In this document: piece after piece, positions 38,846 through 49,955 of the stretch | Layout: the number at the start of each line of letters is the position of its first letter | Position numbering within the stretch: the stretch's first letter is position 1 | Source: Sphingomonas elodea ATCC 31461 | GTDB taxonomy: Bacteria; Pseudomonadota; Alphaproteobacteria; Sphingomonadales; Sphingomonadaceae | Assembly: GCF_000226955.1 (NCBI RefSeq) | Contig: NZ_AGFU01000016.1 | Location: 62,001 to 126,000 of the forward strand | Direction of reading: 5' to 3' | Length of the DNA: 64,000 nt | Translations under genes and position numbers: made by a program | The notes under the pieces: generated by a model | Seen by the model: only the letters and a program-made list of their open reading frames with translations | The model's database searches: none | Told to the model about the DNA's origin: nothing

Positions 38846-39303
38846 AGCGAGGCGACCGCGAAGGCGCCGAGGGCGATGGCGGCGAGATCCTCGATCAGCG
38901 CCGCGGGCAGATCGGCGCCGAACGCCCGGCTCAGCCGCATCCGCGCCGCATGGCCCCCGAGGGTTCCGATCACCGCGCCCAGCACCCCGGCGGCGATGCA
39001 CAGCGGCAGCGCACTCGCCACCAGCCCGATCGCCGCACCGCACAGCGCGCCCGAGAGCAGTCGTCCGATGAACCCCGGCGGCGCCTTGCGGCTGGGCGTG
39101 GTCGGCAGCTTGTCCGCGACAACTTCGCCGATCGCGAGCAGCGTGAAGATCCAGGGCGTGCCCCACCAGCCCATCCAGCCGAGCCACGTTCCCTCCAGCG
39201 GCAGCCAGCCGGCCGCCGCGGCCCAGGAGACCGCCATGGGCGCAGTCATGGTGCGCATGCCGGCGACGATGCCGATCAGCAAGGCGAGGACAAGGGGCGG
39301 CAT
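38842..39303 (-). CDS. DUF4126 family membrane protein
   Basis: A 153-residue integral membrane protein starting MPPLVLALLIGIVAGMRTMT, with about four hydrophobic segments and the family motif DKLPTTPSRKAPPGFIGRLL. The function is unknown. The start at 39303 has GGGAGA about eight bases upstream; in-frame ATGs further up lack one. It is coupled by ATGA to the flavoprotein gene, suggesting a membrane partner of the redox operon. Confidence 0.78.
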   Translation of the reverse strand: MPPLVLALLIGIVAGMRTMTAPMAVSWAAAAGWLPLEGTWLGWMGWWGTPWIFTLLAIGEVVADKLPTTPSRKAPPGFIGRLLSGALCGAAIGLVASALPLCIAAGVLGAVIGTLGGHAARMRLSRAFGADLPAALIEDLAAIALGAFAVASL

Positions 39304-39464
39304 CGGCAGGTCTCCCATGGTTGCGCGCATCCAGCGCTTTTCCGCGCGCCTGCGCAACTGGACTTGGGTATGGTCCTGCCGCCAACGAAACGACGCGACA
39401 TGGGTTGCAACCCGCCACCGATTGAAGGATCAGGCAGGCCAACCAAGCCACAGGAGAACCGGCC

Positions 39465-40577
39465 ATGAAGACCCGCGCCGCCGTCGCCTTCGAAGCGAAG
39501 AAGCCGCTGGAGATCGTCGAACTCGATCTGGAAGGCCCCAAGGCCGGCGAAGTGCTGGTCGAGATCATGGCCACCGGCCTCTGCCACACCGATGCCTACA
39601 CGCTGGACGGCCTCGATTCGGAAGGGCTGTTCCCCTCGGTGCTCGGCCATGAAGGCGCCGGCATCGTCCGCGAGGTGGGCGCCGGCGTCACCAGCGTGAA
39701 GCCCGGCGACCATGTGATCCCGCTCTACACGCCCGAATGCCGCCAGTGTAAGTCGTGCCTCTCGGGCAAGACCAACCTGTGCACGGCGATCCGCGCCACC
39801 CAGGGCAAGGGGCTGATGCCCGACGGCACCACGCGGTTCAGCTACAAGGGCATGCCCGTCTTCCATTACATGGGCTGCTCGACCTTCTCGAACTTCACCG
39901 TGCTGCCCGAGATCGCGGTGGCGAAGATCCGCGAGGACGCGCCGTTCCAGACCAGCTGCTATATCGGCTGCGGCGTCACCACCGGCGTCGGCGCGGTGGT
40001 CAACACCGCCAAGGTCCAGGTGGGCGAGACGGTCGTCGTGTTCGGCCTGGGCGGCATCGGCCTCAACGTGATCCAGGGCGCACGGCTGGCCGGCGCAGGC
40101 CAGATCATCGGCATCGACGTCAATCCGGACCGCGAGGAATGGGGCCGCAAGTTCGGCATGACCCACTTCCTCAACACGCGTGGCATGTCGCGCGAACAGA
40201 TCGTCGCCAAGGTGGTCGAGCTGACCGACGGCGGCGCCGACTACAGCTTCGATGCGACCGGCAACACCGAGGTGATGCGCACCGCGCTCGAATGCTGCCA
40301 TCGCGGCTGGGGCGAATCGATCATCATCGGCGTGGCCGAGGCGGGCAAGGAAATCAGCACCCGCCCGTTCCAGCTGGTCACCGGCCGCGTCTGGAAGGGC
40401 ACCGCGTTCGGCGGCGCCAAGGGCCGGACCGACGTGCCGAAGATCGTCGACTGGTACATGAACGGCAAGATCGCGATCGACCCGATGATCACCCACGTGC
40501 TGGCGCTGGAGGAGATCAACAAGGGCTTCGACCTGATGCATGCGGGCGAGAGCATCCGCAGCGTCGTCGTCTACTGA
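39465..40577 (+). CDS. frmA: S-(hydroxymethyl)glutathione dehydrogenase (class III ADH)
   Basis: A 370-residue zinc-dependent dehydrogenase that oxidises S-hydroxymethylglutathione, formed from formaldehyde and glutathione, to S-formylglutathione. The catalytic-zinc motifs [12 protein letters not shown] and GHEGAGIV and the structural-zinc cysteines in [15 protein letters not shown] are complete. The nucleotide fold has [23 protein letters not shown] precedes the ATG. It opens a three-gene formaldehyde detoxification operon. Confidence 0.97.
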   Translation: MKTRAAVAFEAKKPLEIVELDLEGPKAGEVLVEIMATGLCHTDAYTLDGLDSEGLFPSVLGHEGAGIVREVGAGVTSVKPGDHVIPLYTPECRQCKSCLSGKTNLCTAIRATQGKGLMPDGTTRFSYKGMPVFHYMGCSTFSNFTVLPEIAVAKIREDAPFQTSCYIGCGVTTGVGAVVNTAKVQVGETVVVFGLGGIGLNVIQGARLAGAGQIIGIDVNPDREEWGRKFGMTHFLNTRGMSREQIVAKVVELTDGGADYSFDATGNTEVMRTALECCHRGWGESIIIGVAEAGKEISTRPFQLVTGRVWKGTAFGGAKGRTDVPKIVDWYMNGKIAIDPMITHVLALEEINKGFDLMHAGESIRSVVVY

Positions 40578-40591
40578 GAGGAGAGGAAACG

Positions 40592-40975
40592 ATGTTCAGT
40601 CACGTGATGCTCGGCGCCAACGATATCGCGGCGTCCAAGGCCTTTTACGACGCGGCGCTGGATGCGCTCGGCATCCCGGCGGGTCGCATCGATCCCAAGG
40701 GCCGGGTGCTCTACATACACGAGGGCGGCCTGTTCCTGCTGACCAAGCCGATCGACGGCGAGCCGGCCTGCCACGCCAATGGCGGCACGCTCGGCTTCAG
40801 GGCTGCGACCACCGAGGCGGCCGATGCCTGGCACGCCGCCGGGCTCGCGCACGGCGGCACCGCCTGCGAAAGCCCGCCGGGCTGGCGCGAGTCGCCATTC
40901 GGCGCGTTGTACCTCGCCTATCTGCGCGACCCCGCCGGCAACAAGCTCTGCGCGATGCACCGCAAGCCCGCCTGA
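40592..40975 (+). CDS. VOC (glyoxalase-fold) family protein
   Basis: A 127-residue protein with the vicinal-oxygen-chelate fold: HVMLGANDIAASKAFYDAAL at the start and a late LYLAYLRDPAGNKLCAMH strand holding probable metal ligands. It sits between the two formaldehyde pathway enzymes, 14 bases after frmA and sharing one base with the next gene. A glutathione-related role is inferred from position only. AGGAGAGG provides the ribosome site. Confidence 0.88.
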   Translation: MFSHVMLGANDIAASKAFYDAALDALGIPAGRIDPKGRVLYIHEGGLFLLTKPIDGEPACHANGGTLGFRAATTEAADAWHAAGLAHGGTACESPPGWRESPFGALYLAYLRDPAGNKLCAMHRKPA

Positions 40976-41811
40976 TGGAAACGCTGTCGACCAACAAGGC
41001 GTTCGGCGGGGTGCAGGGCGTCTACCGCCACGCCTCCGCCGCGACGGGCACGCCGATGACCTTCTCGGTCTATGTCCCGCCGCATGCCGCGGGTGCGAGA
41101 CTGCCGGTGCTATGGTATCTCTCCGGGCTAACCTGCACCCACGCCAACGTCACCGAGAAGGGCGAGTATCGCCGCGCCTGTGCCGAGGCGGGCGTAATCT
41201 TCGTGGCGCCGGACACCTCCCCGCGCGGCGAGGACGTGATCGACGTGCCGGAATATGACTTCGGCAAGGGCGCCGGCTTCTATGTCGATGCGACCCAGGC
41301 GCCCTGGGCCGAGCATTTCCACATGCGCAGCTATATCGAGGACGAGCTGCCGGCGTTCATCGCCGCGCAGTTCCCGATGGCCGACCTGACCCGCCAGGGC
41401 ATCACCGGCCATTCGATGGGCGGGCACGGCGCCCTGACCATTGCCTTGCGCAATCCCGAACGCTTCCGCAGCGTCTCTGCCTTCGCGCCGATCGTCGCGC
41501 CTTCCCAGGTGGCCTGGGGCCAGAAGGCGCTGGGCGGCTATCTCGGCGACGATGCGCCCGCGTGGCGCGCGCACGACGCCGTCGCCCTGATCGAGGACGG
41601 CGCGCGGCTGCCCGCGCTGCTGGTCGACCAGGGCGAGGCCGATGCGTTCCTTGCCGAGCAGCTCCGCCCGCAGTTGCTGGCCGATGCCTGCGCCGCCGCC
41701 GGCATCCCGCTCACGCTGCGGCTCCAGCCGGGCTATGACCACAGCTATTATTTCGTCTCGACCTTCCTCGCCGACCATGTCGCCTGGCATGCCGCGCGAC
41801 TGAAAGCGTGA
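40975..41811 (+). CDS. fghA: S-formylglutathione hydrolase
   Basis: A 278-residue serine hydrolase of the esterase D family, which splits S-formylglutathione into formate and glutathione. The catalytic serine is S147 in GHSMGGHGAL; the aspartate is probably in VDQGEADAFL and the histidine in QPGYDHSYYF. The LSGLTCTHANVTEKGE segment is typical of the family. The ATG overlaps the VOC gene stop in TGATG, so the two are coupled. Confidence 0.96.
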   Translation: METLSTNKAFGGVQGVYRHASAATGTPMTFSVYVPPHAAGARLPVLWYLSGLTCTHANVTEKGEYRRACAEAGVIFVAPDTSPRGEDVIDVPEYDFGKGAGFYVDATQAPWAEHFHMRSYIEDELPAFIAAQFPMADLTRQGITGHSMGGHGALTIALRNPERFRSVSAFAPIVAPSQVAWGQKALGGYLGDDAPAWRAHDAVALIEDGARLPALLVDQGEADAFLAEQLRPQLLADACAAAGIPLTLRLQPGYDHSYYFVSTFLADHVAWHAARLKA

Positions 41812-41875
41812 TATAGGACTAGTACACGGGCGGGGCGCGGGGCCTCGCCCGATCCAGTTCGGGGGACCTTCCGCC

Positions 41876-42796
41876 GTGAAGATCAAGTCGCTGCTCGCCC
41901 TTGCCGCCGCGCCGCTGGCGCTGCTGTTCAGTCCGTTCGCCTTCGGACAGGCAGCCCCTGCCGCGAAGCCCGCCGTGCAGAGCCGCCCCGCCGATCCGGC
42001 GCTGTGGGTGGTCAAGGATGCCGATACCACCATCTATCTGTTCGGCACGGTCCATGTGCTGAAGCCCGGCCTTAGCTGGTTCGATTCGGCGGTGAAGACC
42101 GCGTTCGACAAGAGCGACACGCTGGTGCTCGAACTGGTCGAGCCCGATCCGGCGACGATGCAGGGCCTTCTGATGAAGATGGCGCTGGCCCCCGCCGGCG
42201 CCAAGCCGATCGCCGAGCAGCTGCCCGCCGACAAGCGCGACGCCTATCTGAAGGCGATGGCCGATATCGGTGTGCCGCCGGCCGCGTTCGATGCACTGCA
42301 GCCCTGGGTGGCCGGCATCACGCTCAGCGTCGCGGGACTGCCCAAGCTGGGCTATGATCCGGCGAGCGGCGCCGAAAAGGTGCTGACCACCGCCGCCAGG
42401 GATGCCGGCAAGCCGGTGATCGGGCTGGAGACGGCAGAGCAGCAGCTCGGCTATTTCTCCAGCATGTCGGGCACGCTGCAGATCGCCTTCCTCGCCTCCG
42501 CGGTGGACGATTATCCCAAGCTGGGCACCGAACTGGGCAAGATGATCGACCAATGGGCCGCCGGCGACCCCGAGGCGCTGGGCGCGACGATGAACGAGGG
42601 CATGCGCGATACGCCCGATCTCGCCAAGATCCTGCTGACCGATCGCAATGCGCGCTGGGCAAAATGGATCGAGGAGCGGCTCCAAAAGCCGGGAACGGTG
42701 TTCTTGGCGGTGGGCGCCGGCCATCTGGCGGGTGCCGACAGTGTCCAGGCGTTCCTCGCCAAGGATCGGGTGAAGGCGGAACGTATCCGCTATTGA
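41876..42796 (+). CDS. TraB/GumN family exported protein
   Basis: A 306-residue protein with a signal peptide (MKIKSLLALAAAPLALLFSPFAFG). The TraB/GumN fold motifs are the N-terminal TIYLFGTVHVLKPG, a central GLETAEQQL and the C-terminal VGAGHLAGADSVQAFL; the GTVH histidine and these glutamate and histidine residues form the proposed metal site. Relatives are putative metal-dependent peptidases; function here is unproven. The start is a GTG at 41876. Confidence 0.9.
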   Translation: MKIKSLLALAAAPLALLFSPFAFGQAAPAAKPAVQSRPADPALWVVKDADTTIYLFGTVHVLKPGLSWFDSAVKTAFDKSDTLVLELVEPDPATMQGLLMKMALAPAGAKPIAEQLPADKRDAYLKAMADIGVPPAAFDALQPWVAGITLSVAGLPKLGYDPASGAEKVLTTAARDAGKPVIGLETAEQQLGYFSSMSGTLQIAFLASAVDDYPKLGTELGKMIDQWAAGDPEALGATMNEGMRDTPDLAKILLTDRNARWAKWIEERLQKPGTVFLAVGAGHLAGADSVQAFLAKDRVKAERIRY

Positions 42797-42863
42797 TCCC
42801 TTTCGGCGGGGCGCGTCATCCCTGATGCGGCGCCCCGCCGCATCCCGTTTGGAGCAGCGTTGC

Positions 42864-43349
42864 ATGGCATCGAGTCCCCGTCCCCTGATCGGCCTTCTCG
42901 CGGGCGTCGCCGCCGGCCTGGTCGCCTCGGCCGCGATGGCCGTCTTCCAGAACCAGGCGAGCAAGCTGATCCCCAAGGAAGACCAGAGCGACGGCGATCC
43001 CGCGACGGTGAAGGCCGCCGACGTGGTGGTCGAGGCGACGACGGGCGAGAAGGTGCCAGAGCCCTATCGCGAGGCGTCGGGCCAGGCGGTGCATTACATC
43101 GTCGGCGGCGTGTTGGGCGGCATCTACGGCGTCATCACCGAGTACCGGCCGGAGGCTGCTTCGGGCTTCGGCGGCGCCTATGGCGTGGTGACCTCGGCCC
43201 TGCTCGACGAAGGCGCGGTACCGGCGCTGGGCCTGGGCAGCGGACCAACCGAGACGCCGGCGTCGGTCCATGCGTACGGCGCGGCCTCTCACCTCGTCTA
43301 CGGCATGGTGCTGGAAGGCGTGCGGCGGATCATTGCCGGCGCGCGGTAA
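42864..43349 (+). CDS. DUF1440 family membrane protein
   Basis: A 161-residue protein with an N-terminal hydrophobic segment (LIGLLAGVAAGLVASAAMAVF), a polar linker, and further hydrophobic stretches (AVHYIVGGVLGGIYGVI, SHLVYGMVLEGV). It resembles DUF1440/YagU proteins, a membrane family of unknown function. GGAG before the ATG at 42864 supports this start over an ATG at 42825. Confidence 0.75.
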   Translation: MASSPRPLIGLLAGVAAGLVASAAMAVFQNQASKLIPKEDQSDGDPATVKAADVVVEATTGEKVPEPYREASGQAVHYIVGGVLGGIYGVITEYRPEAASGFGGAYGVVTSALLDEGAVPALGLGSGPTETPASVHAYGAASHLVYGMVLEGVRRIIAGAR

Positions 43350-43401
43350 GCGCCCAGGCTCACCTCGCGAGGTAGGGCTTCATTATATTTTCAAAGTGGC
43401 C

Positions 43402-43429
43402 CGTCATCCCGGCGAAAGCCGGGATGACG
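43402..43429. repeat. Perfect 12-bp inverted repeat with GAAA loop
   Basis: CGTCATCCCGGC (43402-43413), loop GAAA, then GCCGGGATGACG (43418-43429). This palindrome type is a common dispersed intergenic element in alphaproteobacterial genomes and resembles REP elements. It lies 53 bases after the DUF1440 gene and could also act as a transcript 3' stabiliser. I found no second copy in this window. Confidence 0.75.
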
Positions 43430-43592
43430 ATGGAAGCGGGGTGACGATGGAGGTGTGGCCGTTCTCCTTCCGCCTCCCCACCCCTATCGCCTTGCGCTAA
43501 CCCCTTATTCCTATACCCTCTCGCCTTGCGGACGAGACTGGACCGATCCGGCGCGCGCCGCGACCCGCAATTGCAGGGGAGGATGTCACTCT

Positions 43593-45782
<2,190 letters not shown>

Positions 45783-45787
45783 CCAAC

Positions 45788-45818
45788 AACTTCTCCCCTG
45801 CTGCGCAGGGGAGAAGTT
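45788..45818 (+). terminator. Hairpin after hppA, likely terminator
   Basis: A perfect 14-bp stem, AACTTCTCCCCTGC (45788-45801), loop TGC, GCAGGGGAGAAGTT (45805-45818), begins five bases after the hppA stop. Only a short TTT follows, so termination strength is uncertain. Confidence 0.65.
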
Positions 45819-45957
45819 TCTGTAGCTTGCCCTGCCGCTCTCAAATCCCCACATCCCGAAGGAAGACGCGCGCCCGTGCCGCGCCGCCTTCCCTTTTTCC
45901 TTCCAGCGCTGTAAGGGCGACGCACTTTTACGCGCGCTAATTCCTGAGAGGCATTTT

Positions 45958-46176
45958 TTGGCCAAAGAAGAACTGCTTGAAATGCGTGGACAGGTTGTGG
46001 AGCTTCTCCCCAACGCCATGTTCCGCGTCCGGCTCGAGAACGATCATGAGATTCTCGGCCACACCGCCGGCAAGATGCGCAAGAACCGCATCCGCGTGCT
46101 GGTCGGCGACGAGGTGCTCGTCGAGCTGACCCCGTACGACCTGACCAAGGGCCGCATCACCTACCGCTTCAAGTAA
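45958..46176 (+). CDS. infA: Translation initiation factor IF-1
   Basis: A 72-residue single OB-fold protein that binds the 30S ribosomal A site. The sequence from [19 protein letters not shown] through [19 protein letters not shown] to ITYRFK is characteristic. The start is TTG at 45958, after a GAGAGG site. It begins the infA-maf-RNase-yacG run. Confidence 0.97.
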   Translation: MAKEELLEMRGQVVELLPNAMFRVRLENDHEILGHTAGKMRKNRIRVLVGDEVLVELTPYDLTKGRITYRFK

Positions 46177-46189
46177 GCGGGTGCCGCCC

Positions 46190-46759
46190 ATGCGGCTCGT
46201 GCTCGCTTCCACCTCGCCGCGACGGCTCGATCTGCTCACCCGGATCGGCGCCGCGCCCGATCGCGTCGCTGCGCCCGATGTGGACGAAGATGTCCACCCC
46301 GGCGAGCTGCCGCGACCCTATGTGCTGCGCGTCGCCACCGCCAAGGCGCATGCGGTGACGCGTGCCGAGGACGAGATCGTCCTTGCCGGCGACACCACCA
46401 TCGCCGTCGGCCGCCGCATCCTCGGCAAACCCGCCGACGAAGCCGATCTGCGCCGCATGCTCGCGCTGCTCTCCGGCCGCCGCCACCATTGCCTCTCGGC
46501 GCTCTGCGTGATCGGCGCGGACGGCCGGGCACGCACCCGCGTGTCCGACACCGTCGTCGCCTTCAAGCGCCTCAGCGACGCCGATATCGACTGGTACGTC
46601 GCCAGCGGCGAAGGCATGGGCAAGGCGGGCGGCTATGCCATCCAGGGCAAGGCCGAGGCGTTCGTGCGCTTCCTCTCCGGCAGCCATTCCGGCGTGGTCG
46701 GCCTGCCGGTGTTCGAGGCGCGCGCGCTGCTGGCCGGCGCCGGCTATCCCCTTGGCTGA
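46190..46759 (+). CDS. maf: Maf-like nucleoside triphosphate pyrophosphatase
   Basis: A 189-residue house-cleaning pyrophosphatase. The Maf signature LVLASTSPRRLDLL is at the start, the catalytic aspartate is in LAGDTTIAV, and the GKAGGYAIQGKAEAFV and SGSHSGVVGLPVFE motifs follow. It hydrolyses dTTP/UTP or modified pyrimidine nucleotides in relatives. The ATG at 46190 matches the family N-terminus; a GTG at 46181 is possible. Confidence 0.93.
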   Translation: MRLVLASTSPRRLDLLTRIGAAPDRVAAPDVDEDVHPGELPRPYVLRVATAKAHAVTRAEDEIVLAGDTTIAVGRRILGKPADEADLRRMLALLSGRRHHCLSALCVIGADGRARTRVSDTVVAFKRLSDADIDWYVASGEGMGKAGGYAIQGKAEAFVRFLSGSHSGVVGLPVFEARALLAGAGYPLG

Positions 46760-47702
46760 GTGGCTGTACGAGGCGGGGATCGGCGAGAACCGCGCCGCCC
46801 TCGTTTCGCGCGGGGTGATCTGGAAGGCGCGGATCGAGCTCGCTGGCACCCGTCCCCAGGTCGGCGCGATCTGCGCGGCACGGCTCGTGGACAAGTCCAC
46901 CGGCAAGGTGACGCTCGACCAGGGCGGCGAGGCGCTGTGCGATCCCCTCCCCAAGGGCATCACGCAAGGCGCGGCGCTGCGCGTGAAGATCGTCCGCGAG
47001 GCGATCCCCGAACCCGGCCGCGCCAAGCTCCCCAAGGCCGTCCCCGCGCCGCCCGAGGCCACCTTGGGCGACGGTCCGGACCTGCTCGCCCGCATCATCG
47101 CCAGCGACCATCCGGTGCGCAAGCTCCGCCCCCACGAGGCCGATACGCTGGAAGCGGCCGGCTGGTCCGAGCTGCTCGACGAAGCCTATACCGGCGAGAT
47201 CGCCTTTCCTGGCGGCGCGCTGCGCATGTCGCCCACCCCCGCCATGACCCTGTTCGATGTCGACGGCGCCGGCCCGCTGGAGCCGCTGTCGATCGCAGCC
47301 GCCCACGCCGTCGCCCGGGCGATCGAGCGATTCGGCATCGGCGGCTCGATCGGCATCGACTTCCCGACGCTGAGCAGCAAGGCGGCGCGCAACGCCGTTG
47401 CCGAGGCGATCGACGCGGCGCTGCCCCAGCCCTTCGAGCGCACCGCGGTGAACGGCTTCGGCTTCCTCCAGATCGTCCGCCGCCGCACCCGCCCCTCGGT
47501 CCCTGAGCTGCTGCACGCCGATCCGGTGGGCGCCGCGACCCGCGCCGAGCTGCGCCGGCTGGAACGCCTTCCCCCGCCGGTGCCGGCCACCCATATGGTC
47601 GATACCCGAATCGCCCGCCGCCTGGCGCGCGAGCCCGACTGGACCGAGACGCTCGCCCGCCGCATGGGCGGCGCGGTCCGGTTCGTGACCCCCAAGGAGT
47701 GA
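46752..47702 (+). CDS. Ribonuclease E/G-like protein
   Basis: A 316-residue protein beginning LAEWLYEAGIGENRAALV with a short S1-like region, followed by part of the RNase E/G core: DEAYTGEIAFPGGA, the GGSIGIDFPTLSSKAARN stretch that holds a metal-site aspartate, and a late RTAVNGFGFLQIVRRRTR. It is far shorter than RNase E and lacks the cysteine zinc-link motif, so it is the short alphaproteobacterial relative. The TTG start at 46752 overlaps maf by eight bases; it overlaps yacG downstream. Confidence 0.85.
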   Translation: MAEWLYEAGIGENRAALVSRGVIWKARIELAGTRPQVGAICAARLVDKSTGKVTLDQGGEALCDPLPKGITQGAALRVKIVREAIPEPGRAKLPKAVPAPPEATLGDGPDLLARIIASDHPVRKLRPHEADTLEAAGWSELLDEAYTGEIAFPGGALRMSPTPAMTLFDVDGAGPLEPLSIAAAHAVARAIERFGIGGSIGIDFPTLSSKAARNAVAEAIDAALPQPFERTAVNGFGFLQIVRRRTRPSVPELLHADPVGAATRAELRRLERLPPPVPATHMVDTRIARRLAREPDWTETLARRMGGAVRFVTPKE

Positions 47703-47890
47703 CCCGCATGCCCCGCGACGCCTGCCCGATCTGCGGCAAGCCCGGCACCGCCGACTTCAAGCCCTTCTGCAGCCGCGGCTGCAAGGATCGCGACCTGCTG
47801 CAATGGCTGGGCGAAGGCTATCGCGTCCCCGGCGAGCCGGCCGAAACAAATGTGCATTCGGGGCTGGACAGCCACGAATTCCCCGACTAA
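47699..47890 (+). CDS. yacG: DNA gyrase inhibitor YacG
   Basis: A 63-residue zinc-ribbon protein. The four zinc cysteines are in CPICGKPG and FCSRGCKD. YacG binds GyrB and blocks DNA binding by gyrase in Escherichia coli. The GTG start at 47699 overlaps the RNase stop in GTGA; an ATG at 47708 would also work. Confidence 0.92.
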   Translation: MTRMPRDACPICGKPGTADFKPFCSRGCKDRDLLQWLGEGYRVPGEPAETNVHSGLDSHEFPD

Positions 47891-47921
47891 CAGGCGCGCT
47901 CCCCGGCGGCTCCGCCGGTGT

Positions 47922-47997
47922 GCCCGGGTAGCTCAGTTGGTAGAGCATGCGACTGAAAATCGCAGTGTCGGCGGTTCGACTCCGTCCCCGGGCACCA
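47922..47997 (+). tRNA. tRNA-Phe (GAA)
   Basis: A complete 76-base cloverleaf: acceptor stem GCCCGGG pairs with CCCGGGC, the D arm is GCTCAGTTGGTAGAGC, the anticodon stem TGCGA/TCGCA holds loop CTGAAAA with anticodon GAA at 47955-47957, and the T arm has GGTTCGACTCC. CCA is encoded at 47995-47997. The accessory region begins just after it, so it may be the integration site of the island. Confidence 0.97.
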
Positions 47998-48403
47998 TTT
48001 CTTCCCGGCAAAATCAGTAACTTACCTAGGTGTCGCTTCGCCCATAAGAGGTGAAGTCCGCTCCCATATGTGGTGACATCCTCGCAACCCACGGGAATAA
48101 GCCATTTTCCCGATAATTCGCGTAATGACGACATATGGGGAAAAGCGTCGGGAAGGCGTGCTGAGATGGCAAGAAAATCTGCGAAACGCCCGGTATCAGG
48201 CTCCTGAGGTTCGTTCGCACCCGTCTGAGCGGTCCGTCACCTCCTTTGACCGCCAAGATCGTGACGAAGCCCATCTTGGCGTCCCGGTCGCTGGACCGAT
48301 CGGAAGCGGCAGTAGAACACCTCGGTCATATTCACGACGGGAGACTACCGTCGCAGCGATCGTTGCGCTCACCAGCGAAGATCGATCTTGGACGGAGCAG
48401 CGC
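47998..48403. other. Intergenic stretch after tRNA-Phe
   Basis: About 400 bases with lower GC than the core genome before the first accessory gene. The frame of the next gene is open upstream to 48125, but the protein pattern starts at 48404. I see no integrase, no second tRNA end and no clear repeat here. Confidence 0.5.
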
Positions 48404-49699
48404 ATGGTCACGCGTGAGGAACTTTATCGCCTCGTATGGTCGAAGCCGCTTACAAAAGCCTCTGAGCAGCTCGGTATATCATACAGCAAGCTGGTACAGA
48501 TCTGCGCCGAGCTGGGAGTACCGAGGCCACCACAGGGTCACTGGGCGAGGCTTGAGCTCGGCAAGGCCGATCCAGCACCGCCACTACCGCCACCAGCAGA
48601 AGGGCAGCTTGTGGCGTGGACCGAGGAGGATTTAGCTCTCCCCAAGGCACCGTCGCGACCACGAGCGCCTCGAAAGAAGGCGATCTCAGCGCATCGTGCG
48701 CCCCCAACCATGCATTCCCTCGTTCGTGGCAGGAAGGCAGATTTCCTCAATACCCGCCCGACCAAGGAAGACGGCTTCCTACGTCCATTCAAGCGCGCTC
48801 TGCCCGACATTCAAGCGTCGTCCGACATGCTCGATCGCGCATTGCTGCTCGCGAATGCTCTGTACACTGCATTCGAGGACGCCGGTCACCGCGTGACCCT
48901 CAGCGGCCTTAACTCAGCCGCTCGCCGCCTGCGTATCGACCCCCGAGAAGCCCCTGCAAAGGGGGATAGGTACGACCCGTATCCGCAGCCATGGCGGCCC
49001 GATCGACTCACCCTCGTGCAAGCTGGTGCCGTCACCATCGGTCTGATTGTCCTCGAGATGACCGAGCGGGTGAAAATGCGCCACGTAAAGGACGGGTATG
49101 TCAGGGACAGTCCTGAGCTTGCCGCACGCGTGGAGCGCTCCCGCGCATACAGCTGGACCACGTTCAAGGACGTGCCCTCAGGTCGGTTTCGAATAGTCGC
49201 CTATGCCGCAGACGCCGCAGTAGATTGGTCGCAGAGTTGGCAGGAATCCGAAAAGCAGCCAGATTCTCTCACTGCTGCGTCAATTGCCAAAGCCGTCTTA
49301 TCGCAACGAGGTAGGCTGATGGAAATGACTCGGGAAGCCGCGCGCCAGGCAGAAATTCGGCATCGAGAATGGCTGGAGGAACAGGAGAAATGGTGCCGCC
49401 AAGAGGACGAGCGAAAAGTTGCAAAATCTCGAGAAGAAAGCCTTGCCACTTTGCATACCGCTATCCAGCGCTGGGGGCGGGTAATGGAAATGGAGATGTT
49501 CTTCTCTGAAGCTAAGCAGCAGGCTCTAGGACTACCCGCCGACGCCAAGCACATCGTGCTAGAGCGCCTCCGGCTCGCCAGAGAGTTGATAGGCAGTCAG
49601 AACCCACTAGACTATCTACAAAACTGGAAGACTCCCACTGAAATTTATCGGCCTCGATATAGTGAGTCTGCTCATTCGGAGCGCTATCAAACGCCATAG
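48404..49699 (+). CDS. Accessory protein with N-terminal helix-turn-helix
   Basis: A 431-residue protein of unknown function. Its N-terminus (VTREELYRLVWSKPLTKASE, then LGISYSKLVQICAELGVPRPPQGHWARLELGK) has a helix-turn-helix pattern seen in a family of unnamed island proteins. A proline-rich linker (about residues 52-75) follows, then a mixed middle, and a long charged helical part (about 300-370, REAARQAEIRHREWLEEQEKW) that is probably coiled coil. Codon use is less GC-biased than in the core genome. GGAG sits before the ATG at 48404. Possible DNA-binding and multimerisation suggest a regulatory or defence-linked role. Confidence 0.7.
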   Translation: MVTREELYRLVWSKPLTKASEQLGISYSKLVQICAELGVPRPPQGHWARLELGKADPAPPLPPPAEGQLVAWTEEDLALPKAPSRPRAPRKKAISAHRAPPTMHSLVRGRKADFLNTRPTKEDGFLRPFKRALPDIQASSDMLDRALLLANALYTAFEDAGHRVTLSGLNSAARRLRIDPREAPAKGDRYDPYPQPWRPDRLTLVQAGAVTIGLIVLEMTERVKMRHVKDGYVRDSPELAARVERSRAYSWTTFKDVPSGRFRIVAYAADAAVDWSQSWQESEKQPDSLTAASIAKAVLSQRGRLMEMTREAARQAEIRHREWLEEQEKWCRQEDERKVAKSREESLATLHTAIQRWGRVMEMEMFFSEAKQQALGLPADAKHIVLERLRLARELIGSQNPLDYLQNWKTPTEIYRPRYSESAHSERYQTP

Positions 49700-49955
49700 A
49701 AGGTAGAGGTCCATTCTGCTTGCTTGGCATTTTGGCCTTAGACATTCCCGAAACGATGCCCCGCTGAGCTAATAGTGGCCTGAAAACGGGGAGCAGGTCA
49801 GCAGCTTTGCCCCAAAGCCTACGTTCAGCACTTCCCCGACTAGGCATTGGATTGCGCTCTAAGATGGCCGTAAGCTGTCGCTCGACTTTCCGCGCAAAAC
49901 TTATGAAAGCGCCTAGAACTGGCGTTTCTGTTCTCGAAGGTATATCCTCGCCGAC

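Noticed and set aside
37469-39589. A 706-residue version of the flavoprotein
   Set aside because: The first 248 codons read through the DUF4126 gene in another frame; the FAD motif starts at the ATG at 38845.
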